This document shows, piece after piece, positions 1-5,710 of a DNA stretch of 5,710 nucleotides. The stretch is taken from NCBI GenBank assembly GCA_009705865.1, contig WLSJ01000103.1, positions 1 through 5,710 on the forward strand. The letters run 5' to 3'. The stretch is from Actinomycetota bacterium. GTDB lineage: Bacteria > Actinomycetota > Acidimicrobiia > Acidimicrobiales > Ilumatobacteraceae. Below the pieces are notes generated by a model. That model saw only the letters and a program-made list of their open reading frames with translations. It had not been told where the DNA came from and made no database searches. How positions within the stretch are numbered: position 1 is the first letter of the stretch; each line of letters opens with the position of its first letter. The position numbers were made by a program, and so were the translations under genes.

Positions 1-1952
1 CAGATGCACTGGCTGCACCAGGCGTCGAAGCCATCTACACGGCAGACGATGTGCCAGGCGATATTCGTGTCGGCATCATTTACAAAGATTGGCCTGTTTT
101 TATAGGTGTAGGCGAACGGACATCATATGCAGGAGACGTTCTTGCAATTGTCGTAGCTCGCACCCGACGTGAGGCTCGCGCTGCAGCTGCGCTGATCAAA
201 GTTACATACAACCCGTTGCGACCAATCGTTGATCCGATGCAAGCAATCACAGATTCTGACATCGCAGTGTGGGGCACGGACAACAATGTTCTTTCTCGCA
301 GTGAGTATCAGCGTGGTCACACCCAAGCAGCGCTGAAGACAAGCGCATTCACAGTTACTGAGACTTTCAATACTCAACGCATCGAACATGCCTTCTTGGA
401 ACCAGAAGCAACTCTTGCTGTACCAAATTCGAAAGAAGGCACAATGCATGTGTATTCAGGCGGACAAGGAGTCTGGGACGATCGCGATCAGATCTGTGAC
501 ATCTTGAATATTGCAAAAGACAAAGTCACTGTTGAATTGGTATCGAACGGTGGCGCTTTCGGCGGCAAAGAAGACATGTCGAACCAAGGACAAACTGCCT
601 TAGCGGCATGGTTGCTTCAAAAGCCCGTTAGCTGCACGTTGTCTCGGGAGGAAAGCTTTCTTATGCATGCAAAGCGCCACCCTATTCAGATGCAGTACTC
701 CGTTGGTTGCGACGAACAGGGCAAAATCACTGCGGTACATGCACGTATGGTCGGTGACTCTGGTGCATACGCATCTGTCGGTATGAAAGTTCTTGAACGC
801 GCCGCCGGACATGCAACGGGGCCCTATTTCGTGCCAAATGTTGACGTGGCGTCTGTTGCCGTACGAACCAACAACCCCATTTGTGGTGCGTTCCGCGGAT
901 TCGGAGCAAATCAAGCGCAGTTCGCTATGGAAGGTTGTCTTGATCGACTTGCAGAAAAACTAGGAATATCTGGTTGGGAAATCCGAAAGCGAAATGTCAT
1001 TCATCCCGGACAAGTATGGGGACCTGGACAAATCATGGATGACGGTTGTCGCGGTGCAGACATGTGCCTTGACACCATCAAACCTGCATACGATGCCGCC
1101 ATTGCGCAAGGTCGAGCAGTTGGTCTTGGCCTTGGCTTAAAGAACTCTGGTCTAGGAAACGGTTTCCGTGAAGTCGCGCGCGCTGTGGTGCACTTTCGTG
1201 CCGACGGCATTGTCGAAGTTCGTCACGGCTGGACCGAAATGGGTCAAGGCGTCCACACCGTTGCATTGCAGGTTGCAGTAGAAGAGCTGGGTATCGATGC
1301 CGCCTCCATTCGCGTCTTTGTTGACACCTCTCGTCAACTGGGATTCGGACAAACAACCGGTAGTCGCGGAACGCTCATGGCAGCAGCAAGCGTGCAAAAA
1401 GCGTGTGCAGCAGCCAACGAAGACAACCGTCAGATTGGTGTCGATTACACCGGTGAATACGTCATTGACTGGACTCATCATCTTGGTGAACCAGGAATTG
1501 AAAATCCAATCATTCACTCTGCGTTCGGCTATGCAGCTCAGATGGTCATCATGGACCCTGACACACAAAAAATTGACAAAGTTGTAGCCGTGCACGATGT
1601 TGGTCGCGCCGTCAACCCCACATTGTGTGAAGGACAAATCGAAGGTTCAGTGCACATGGGTCTTGGCTATGCGCTCACAGAGGATTTCCCTAGTAACGAA
1701 CTCGGATTTCCGACCAACATGACACTGCGATCCCTCAACATCATTCGACCAAAAGATATGCCTCCTGTTGACGTTGTCATGGTCGAGTGTCCACAACCGC
1801 GAAGCCCCTACGGAATCAAAGGTGTCGGTGAGATCGGGTTAGTTCCCACGGCCCCTGCAGTCGCTGCAGCTCTTCACGCAGCTGACGGCATCTGGCGCAC
1901 TCGTCTACCAATGAAACCTAAAAACTCAGACACAAACGAGGATCCAACATGA
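1..1952 (+). CDS. Molybdenum hydroxylase large (molybdopterin-binding) subunit, xanthine dehydrogenase family, selenium-dependent-XDH-like; 5' partial
   Basis: This is the C-terminal 649 residues of a xanthine dehydrogenase/aldehyde oxidase-family molybdopterin subunit. Such enzymes hydroxylate N-heterocycles or aldehydes with water and pass electrons to FeS and FAD partners, usually in the cytoplasm. The frame is open from base 3 and reads PGVEAIYTADDVPGD before the GTG at 51, which is typical family sequence, so the true start lies upstream. Cofactor and active-site motifs appear in order: GGQG (Gln codon 465-467), GGAFGGKE (549-572), GAFRGFG with the substrate-side Arg (885-905), MGQG (1239-1250), TGSRGT near 1360, the EGQIEG stretch near 1630, and KGVGEIG with the catalytic Glu at 1830-1832. 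The phrases DWPVFIGVGE, THHLGE and ENPIIHSAFGYA resemble, from memory, the selenium-dependent XDH branch more than classical XdhB. The frame is intact to TGA at 1950-1952. In that branch an N-terminal [2Fe-2S] domain may be fused; the missing part cannot show this. The family is secure, the substrate unknown, and selenium dependence is inference. Confidence 0.93.
   Translation, partial: DALAAPGVEAIYTADDVPGDIRVGIIYKDWPVFIGVGERTSYAGDVLAIVVARTRREARAAAALIKVTYNPLRPIVDPMQAITDSDIAVWGTDNNVLSRSEYQRGHTQAALKTSAFTVTETFNTQRIEHAFLEPEATLAVPNSKEGTMHVYSGGQGVWDDRDQICDILNIAKDKVTVELVSNGGAFGGKEDMSNQGQTALAAWLLQKPVSCTLSREESFLMHAKRHPIQMQYSVGCDEQGKITAVHARMVGDSGAYASVGMKVLERAAGHATGPYFVPNVDVASVAVRTNNPICGAFRGFGANQAQFAMEGCLDRLAEKLGISGWEIRKRNVIHPGQVWGPGQIMDDGCRGADMCLDTIKPAYDAAIAQGRAVGLGLGLKNSGLGNGFREVARAVVHFRADGIVEVRHGWTEMGQGVHTVALQVAVEELGIDAASIRVFVDTSRQLGFGQTTGSRGTLMAAASVQKACAAANEDNRQIGVDYTGEYVIDWTHHLGEPGIENPIIHSAFGYAAQMVIMDPDTQKIDKVVAVHDVGRAVNPTLCEGQIEGSVHMGLGYALTEDFPSNELGFPTNMTLRSLNIIRPKDMPPVDVVMVECPQPRSPYGIKGVGEIGLVPTAPAVAAALHAADGIWRTRLPMKPKNSDTNEDPT
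1938..1942 (+). promoter_or_regulatory. Ribosome binding site for the luciferase-like oxidoreductase
   Basis: GAGGA lies six bases before the ATG at 1949, inside the last codons of the molybdenum hydroxylase gene. Its match to the anti-Shine-Dalgarno sequence and its spacing support 1949 as the start. Together with the ATGA overlap, this suggests that the second gene is translated both by coupling and by direct initiation. Confidence 0.7.
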
Positions 1953-2950
1953 CAAGCCCCGCTGCTCTGTACCTTCAAGACGCTCACCCCATTAGCGAAG
2001 GTATGGAATACACGAAGTACGCCGAAGAAAAAGGGTTTGAAGCCGTTTGGCAAGCAGACAGTCGACTAGTACGCGATGCAATCGTTCCGATGTCTGCGTT
2101 TGCAGCGGTCACTGACACCATCAAAATTGGTTCAGGCGTTGTTGACTGCTGGACACGCAACCCTGCTCGACTCGCAGCGACGTTCTCTACTCTTGATGAC
2201 CTAGCGCCCGGCCGAGTCATTCTTGGTATTGGTGCATGGTGGGACCCGCTTGCCGAAAAGGTAGGCATCTCTCGCGCAAAGCCTCTTCGTGCCATGCGTG
2301 AAATCATTACCGCAGTTCGCGCATTGCTTGCCAACGAAACGGTCACAATGAACGGAGAATTCGTTCACCTTGATGGCGTCGAACTTGATTACGTGTACCA
2401 AGAGCGCCGACCAAAAGATGTTCCCATTTATCTCGGTGCTACTGGCATGCAGATGATGGAGCTCGCTGGCGAAATTGCAGACGGCGTTGTTCTGAACTAT
2501 TTGGTCTCCCCTGACTACAACAAAAAGGCCCTTGAACACCTCGCTATCGGTGCTGACAAGGCTGGCCGTTCGTGGGAAGCGATTGACAGACCACAGCTAG
2601 TCGTATGCAGTGTTCATGAAGACCGCAAGACTGCGCTTGACATGGCCCGCATGATGGTGACGCAATATCTTGGCCAGCAACCACACATCATGAAAGCGTC
2701 TGGAGTGCCTCAATCATTGCTCGACAAAGTTGGCGAAGTTCTGACATGGCCAGCTACACATGAACAAGTGGAAGCAGCGTCCAAACTTGTGCCAGATGAA
2801 ATCGTTCAGATGCTTACAGCATCAGGAACACCAGACGAAGCACGAACCAAAGTGCGCGAATACATCGCCGACGGTGCGACATGTCCGATTCTGTATCCCC
2901 TTGGCGATGTCACAGCCATGATTGACGCCTTTGCGGGCTGGACTGCCTAA
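1949..2950 (+). CDS. LLM-class (luciferase-like) flavin- or F420-dependent oxidoreductase, methylene-H4MPT-reductase-like
   Basis: This 333-residue protein is a single-domain TIM-barrel oxidoreductase of the bacterial luciferase-like superfamily, soluble and with no signal peptide. Visible family features are the N-terminal YAEEKGFEAVW (about residues 24-34), the NPARLAA...LDDLAPGR segment followed by LGIGAWWDP (Gly-Ile-Gly starts at residue 93), and ATGMQMMELAGEIADG starting at residue 164. These correspond to the usual barrel strands around the cofactor pocket. The length is normal for the family. Members use either FMN for oxygenation or deazaflavin F420 for hydride transfer; database entries of this type are often labelled 5,10-methylenetetrahydromethanopterin reductase, a label not to be taken literally here. 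The ATG at 1949 is supported by GAGGA upstream and overlaps the previous stop as ATGA, so the gene is co-transcribed and probably translationally coupled with the molybdenum hydroxylase. That link suggests the two act on the same compound or its product. The substrate and cofactor are not determinable from sequence alone. Confidence 0.9.
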   Translation: MTSPAALYLQDAHPISEGMEYTKYAEEKGFEAVWQADSRLVRDAIVPMSAFAAVTDTIKIGSGVVDCWTRNPARLAATFSTLDDLAPGRVILGIGAWWDPLAEKVGISRAKPLRAMREIITAVRALLANETVTMNGEFVHLDGVELDYVYQERRPKDVPIYLGATGMQMMELAGEIADGVVLNYLVSPDYNKKALEHLAIGADKAGRSWEAIDRPQLVVCSVHEDRKTALDMARMMVTQYLGQQPHIMKASGVPQSLLDKVGEVLTWPATHEQVEAASKLVPDEIVQMLTASGTPDEARTKVREYIADGATCPILYPLGDVTAMIDAFAGWTA

Positions 2951-2981
2951 CTCTCCTTCACCATCACATACGATTGAGCGA

Positions 2982-4163
2982 GTGAACGCTCCATCACCAC
3001 TTTCTCATCGATTACAGGGATTTGGTGCATCAATATTTGCCGAGATGACAGCGCTTGCCGTCTCCACCGGGTCCATCAACCTTGGTCAAGGATTCCCTGA
3101 CTACGACGGACCTGCTGAAGTACTGCAGATAGCGCAAGCACAGATCGCCTCTGGCAACAATCAATACCCACCTGGTATCGGAATGCCAGACCTGCGACTT
3201 GCTGTCAGTGAACATCAACAGCGATTTTGGGGATTGACCTACGACCCAGATTCAGAGATTCTGATCACGATGGGCGCAACCGAAGCACTAGCTGGCGCTT
3301 TACTTGGGATTCTGAATGAAGGTGACGAAGTCATCGTCTTTGAACCATTGTTTGATACCTACGCAGGGTGCATCGCTTTGGCAGGGGCACACATGGTGCC
3401 CATTACATTGCGTCCGCAAGCTTCTGGTCGTTACGAATTTGATGTAGACGAACTTCGAACATCAATCACGTCTAAAACACGCATGATTCTGTTGAACTCT
3501 CCACATAATCCGACTGGTTCTGTTTTCACGTTGGAAGAGCTACAAGTCATTGCTGAAGTTGCCATTAACAACGACCTCATCGTTATCTCTGATGAGGTGT
3601 ACGAACACCTCATTTTTGACAACAAGAGACATATTCCCATCGCAACGCTCCCCGACATGTTTGAACGCACAATCACAATTTCCTCAGGAGGAAAATCGTT
3701 TAACACCACAGGGTGGAAAATTGGTTGGGCATGTGCACCTGCTCCGCTTCTCGCTGCAACACGCATGGCCAAGCAATTGTTTACCTTTGCTGGTGGTTCA
3801 CCGTTTCAGCCTGCTATTGCAGCCGGGCTACGTCTCCCTGACGAATACTTCATTGCTCTTGCGCGTGACCTTGAAGAAAAACGAAACATCCTCATGAACG
3901 CACTTACCGAGTGCGGATTACGACCCATTACCCCTGAGGGAACTTATTTCATCACGGCTGATGTACGCGGAAGACGCAGTGACGGCGACGGCATGCAGTT
4001 TTGTCGTGAACTTCCACAGCAAGCCGGCATAGTTGCAATTCCTGCTGCGGTACTTTACGACCCTCGTCATGAAAACGAGGGGCGACACCTCGTTCGCTTT
4101 GCATTTTGCAAACAGTTGTCAACCATCTCGCTTGCATCAGAGAAATTGCGAGCATGGGCATGA
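2982..4163 (+). CDS. Class I/II PLP-dependent aminotransferase, YbdL/glutamine-transaminase-like
   Basis: This 393-residue (from GTG) fold-type I aminotransferase is close to E. coli YbdL (methionine/aromatic aminotransferase) and to the glutamine transaminase K/kynurenine aminotransferase group. Key residues, numbered from the GTG: Asn176 in SPHNPTG and Asp204 and Tyr207 in DEVYEHL contact PLP; Lys238 in SSGGKSFNTTGWK forms the Schiff base; Arg372 in LVRFAF binds the substrate carboxylate. The N-terminal INLGQGFPD and NQYPPGIGMPDLR motifs are also typical. The GTG at 2982 is chosen because RLQGFGASIFAEM, where homologues begin to align, follows within a few residues. A TTG at 2922 would add 20 unconserved residues overlapping the previous gene, and the ATG at 3045 would cut into the conserved start. 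The stop overlaps the next gene as ATGA, pairing it with an omega-amidase. In actinobacteria such proteins are often labelled DapC (succinyldiaminopimelate aminotransferase), which remains an alternative, but the amidase partner favours an amide-donor transaminase. Confidence 0.93.
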   Translation: MNAPSPLSHRLQGFGASIFAEMTALAVSTGSINLGQGFPDYDGPAEVLQIAQAQIASGNNQYPPGIGMPDLRLAVSEHQQRFWGLTYDPDSEILITMGATEALAGALLGILNEGDEVIVFEPLFDTYAGCIALAGAHMVPITLRPQASGRYEFDVDELRTSITSKTRMILLNSPHNPTGSVFTLEELQVIAEVAINNDLIVISDEVYEHLIFDNKRHIPIATLPDMFERTITISSGGKSFNTTGWKIGWACAPAPLLAATRMAKQLFTFAGGSPFQPAIAAGLRLPDEYFIALARDLEEKRNILMNALTECGLRPITPEGTYFITADVRGRRSDGDGMQFCRELPQQAGIVAIPAAVLYDPRHENEGRHLVRFAFCKQLSTISLASEKLRAWA

Positions 4164-4918
4164 AAGTTGCAGCTATTCAATATGACGTTGTGTGGGCAGA
4201 CAGAGAAGCAAACTTTGCTGCGCTCACACCGCTAATCGCTGACGCCGCTGCGAATGGTGCGCGGCTCATTCTCTTGACTGAAATGTTCTCGACCGGATTC
4301 GTGGTTGATAGCGCAGAAATTGCCGAGCCAGAAGGTGGACCGTCTTCTCAGTTCTTATCCCAGATGGCACGAGAGCACAACGTATGGATTGGTGGCAGTT
4401 GCCCTGAAGTCTCATCTGGCGACTCGCGGCCTTTTAACTCATTTGTTCTCGCTAGCCCCGATGGCGCGCAGCATCGCTATCGCAAGATTCACCCCTTCAC
4501 ATATGGCGGCGAGCACAAGAATTTCCGACCAGGGTCCGAATTCGTCACAGTTGATGTCGATGGACTTCGCGTGTCTCTATTTGTGTGTTACGACTTACGT
4601 TTTGCCGATGAATTTTGGCAATTAGCAACAAACACTGATGTATATCTCGTGCCAGGCAATTGGCCAGCCACACGTCGAGAACATTGGATGGCACTGTTGC
4701 GAGCACGTGCCATTGAAAACCAAGCGTTTGTTATCGGGTGCAACCGCGTCGGCACTGGTGGTGGGCTTGTGTATTCAGGTGACAGTCTGATTTGTAATCC
4801 ACTTGGTGAGATCATTGCCTCAGCGGGTAACCAACCAACCATTTTGTTTGCCGAGATCACCGCAGATGAAGTTCGAACCGTGCGTGACACGTTCCCATTT
4901 CTTCAAGACCGTCGATAA
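4160..4918 (+). CDS. Nitrilase-superfamily carbon-nitrogen hydrolase, YafV/NIT2-type omega-amidase
   Basis: This 252-residue cytosolic amidase has the complete Glu-Lys-Cys triad: Glu41 in LLTEMFSTGF, Lys109 in YRKIHPF and Cys143 in VCYDLRF. The second conserved glutamate of the superfamily is present as Glu118 in YGGEHKNF. The segments GNWPATRREHW, RARAIENQAFVIGCNRVG and SGDSLICNPLGEIIA match E. coli YafV closely, and the length is similar to that protein. Enzymes of this type hydrolyse 2-oxoglutaramate or 2-oxosuccinamate, the 2-oxo amides left after transamination of glutamine or asparagine, to the dicarboxylic acid and ammonia. The upstream transaminase, overlapping by four bases, is the expected partner. 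The start could be ATG 4160 (ATGA overlap, protein begins MKVAAIQYD) or ATG 4154, which adds Met-Gly; no strong ribosome binding site separates them. Longer in-frame extensions into the transaminase are not conserved-looking. The gene ends three bases from a convergent acyl-CoA dehydrogenase. The family is secure; omega-amidase specificity is strongly suggested but not proven. Confidence 0.92.
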   Translation: MKVAAIQYDVVWADREANFAALTPLIADAAANGARLILLTEMFSTGFVVDSAEIAEPEGGPSSQFLSQMAREHNVWIGGSCPEVSSGDSRPFNSFVLASPDGAQHRYRKIHPFTYGGEHKNFRPGSEFVTVDVDGLRVSLFVCYDLRFADEFWQLATNTDVYLVPGNWPATRREHWMALLRARAIENQAFVIGCNRVGTGGGLVYSGDSLICNPLGEIIASAGNQPTILFAEITADEVRTVRDTFPFLQDRR

Positions 4919-4921
4919 CTC

Positions 4922-5710
4922 TTAGCTTGGGTTTGGACGAGGTTTTGTTGGATCTGGTTCTTTAGGAAGCCCCAACACTCTTTCACCCACAATGTTTCGC
5001 TGCACTTGCGCTGTTCCGCCCCAAATAGTGGATGAACGATGTTGGAACATTGATCCGATCCATCGATCAACTTCATACTTGCCGTCTTTGTCGTTGTCGA
5101 TCAGCATCGAATCAGCACCGCGTGCATTAACCATGAACGTGCTGAATTTTTGAGCATATTCAGACCAGAACATCTTGTTGATGGACGCTGCTGGACCAGG
5201 TTCTTTACGTGCCAATACTTCTGACAACAGTTTCAAACCTTGGAAGCGCATGATTTCAACATGAGAAAATGCCCACGCAAGATTCTGACGCACAACCGGA
5301 TCTGATGTCAGGCCTTTTTCTTTGAGAAGTTTGACTCCGTCCCAAAACTGACGTGTGAACTCGACATGTTGTGTGGTTGCATTGCCTCCACGTTCGTTAC
5401 CAAGCGTTGTCATGGTGACGCGCCACCCGTTATTCATGCCACCAATGATGTTTGATAACGGCGCACGCGATTCCGTAAGAAAAGTTTCGGTGAAATGTGA
5501 AGCGCCGTGAGGCTGCTGAATCGGACGCAACTCAATTCCGTTTGACTTCTTATCCGAAGTGAACATGGGCAACAGAACATAAGAAATGCCCTGATGTTTC
5601 GGAGTATCAGGATCTGTGCGGCACAAACAAAACATCATGTTCGCTTCAGTAGCGCCAGAGGTCCACACCTTTTGCCCTGAAATCACCACTTCATCGCCAT
5701 CGATAATGCC
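4922..5710 (-). CDS. Acyl-CoA dehydrogenase (FadE-like), 5' partial
   Basis: This is the C-terminal 262 residues of an FAD-dependent acyl-CoA dehydrogenase, which oxidises an acyl-CoA to the 2,3-enoyl-CoA in beta-oxidation or related degradation of branched, steroid or aromatic acyl chains. The frame is open to the right edge (GIIDGDEVVISGQKVWTSGA, a typical middle-domain strand), so the start is outside and the GTG at 5689 is not the start. Then follow the beta-domain end (residues near FTETFLTESRAP), the GWRV...TLGNERGG helix, and the C-terminal helical domain ending in IWGGTAQVQRNIVGERVLGLP. The MCAD-type catalytic glutamate of the YEGT motif is replaced by Gly here (codon 5018-5020), while Glu in NERGG (codon 5393-5395) sits where the LCAD/isovaleryl-CoA dehydrogenase base lies. 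This pattern is common in actinobacterial FadE proteins. The chain-length preference is unknown. The gene converges on the amidase gene and is likely a separate transcription unit, possibly unrelated to the + strand cluster. Confidence 0.93.
   Translation of the reverse strand, partial: GIIDGDEVVISGQKVWTSGATEANMMFCLCRTDPDTPKHQGISYVLLPMFTSDKKSNGIELRPIQQPHGASHFTETFLTESRAPLSNIIGGMNNGWRVTMTTLGNERGGNATTQHVEFTRQFWDGVKLLKEKGLTSDPVVRQNLAWAFSHVEIMRFQGLKLLSEVLARKEPGPAASINKMFWSEYAQKFSTFMVNARGADSMLIDNDKDGKYEVDRWIGSMFQHRSSTIWGGTAQVQRNIVGERVLGLPKEPDPTKPRPNPS

Noticed and set aside
51..53. GTG as the start of the molybdenum hydroxylase gene
   Set aside because: The frame stays open to base 3 and encodes conserved family sequence (PGVEAIYTADDVPGD), and a full-length subunit needs at least about 60 more N-terminal residues. 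The gene is simply cut by the window edge and is not a truncated pseudogene.
1297..1587. 96-codon + strand open frame overlapping the hydroxylase in another frame
   Set aside because: No ribosome binding site or recognisable motif; the hydroxylase frame is continuous through it, so it is not evidence of a frameshift.
1152..1637. 161-codon open frame on the - strand inside the hydroxylase gene
   Set aside because: It is fully antisense to a gene with intact catalytic motifs, its translation shows no recognisable domain, and the composition is cysteine- and valine-rich as expected from reading a coding strand backwards.
2922..2981. TTG at 2922 as the transaminase start
   Set aside because: It lies inside the preceding gene and adds 20 residues rich in Pro and Ser that look like out-of-frame reading rather than family sequence. 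GTG 2982 gives a normal length.
4061..4081. Seven-base-pair stem CCCTCGT/ACGAGGG with a seven-base loop near the end of the transaminase gene
   Set aside because: It is not followed by a T-tract, lies within conserved coding sequence about 80 bases before the stop, and the downstream gene is translationally coupled, so a terminator there is unlikely. Probably chance.
4106..4159. Extended N-terminus of the amidase starting inside the transaminase
   Set aside because: The extra residues do not resemble the family, whose members begin with a short strand like MKVAAIQ, and the ATG at 4160 or 4154 gives the expected length.
1..5710. CRISPR arrays, tRNA or rRNA genes, insertion sequences, defence or toxin-antitoxin genes
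   Set aside because: Every stretch is accounted for by five conserved metabolic genes; no repeated units, cloverleaf-like sequence or transposase motif was seen, and the largest gap between genes is 31 bases.

Overview
The window reads as a compact bacterial catabolic locus with a base composition near 50% G+C (estimated by eye). The organism is probably an actinobacterium, perhaps of the Acidimicrobiia type. This rests on the acyl-CoA dehydrogenase, which carries the NERGG and IWGGTAQ motifs and the GERVLGLP tail common in actinobacterial FadE proteins, and on a luciferase-like oxidoreductase of a type often found with cofactor F420. The taxonomic placement is inference; no rRNA or other marker gene is present.

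Layout: four genes run on the + strand and occupy bases 1-4918 almost without gaps. The first is the 3' part of a molybdenum hydroxylase large subunit (xanthine dehydrogenase family, most like the 'selenium-dependent' branch), cut by the left edge. The second is a luciferase-like flavin/F420 oxidoreductase, joined to the first by an ATGA overlap. After 31 bases comes a class I PLP aminotransferase of the YbdL/glutamine-transaminase type, and then a nitrilase-superfamily amidase of the YafV/NIT2 omega-amidase type, again joined by an ATGA overlap. On the - strand, converging with this cluster and ending only 3 bases from it, is the 3' part of an acyl-CoA dehydrogenase cut by the right edge.

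How the genes could work together: the last pair makes a coherent two-step module. The transaminase would use glutamine (or a similar amide amino acid) to aminate a 2-oxo acid such as the methionine precursor KMTB. The amidase would hydrolyse the resulting 2-oxoglutaramate to 2-oxoglutarate and ammonia, which makes the transamination irreversible. The first pair is a hydroxylase plus a flavin/F420 oxidoreductase, a plausible pairing for oxidation of an N-heterocycle or aldehyde, but the substrate cannot be read from the sequence. Whether all four genes serve one pathway is open.

No RNA gene, mobile element, CRISPR array or convincing terminator was seen. The window is essentially all coding, and no stretch longer than 31 bases lies outside a gene.
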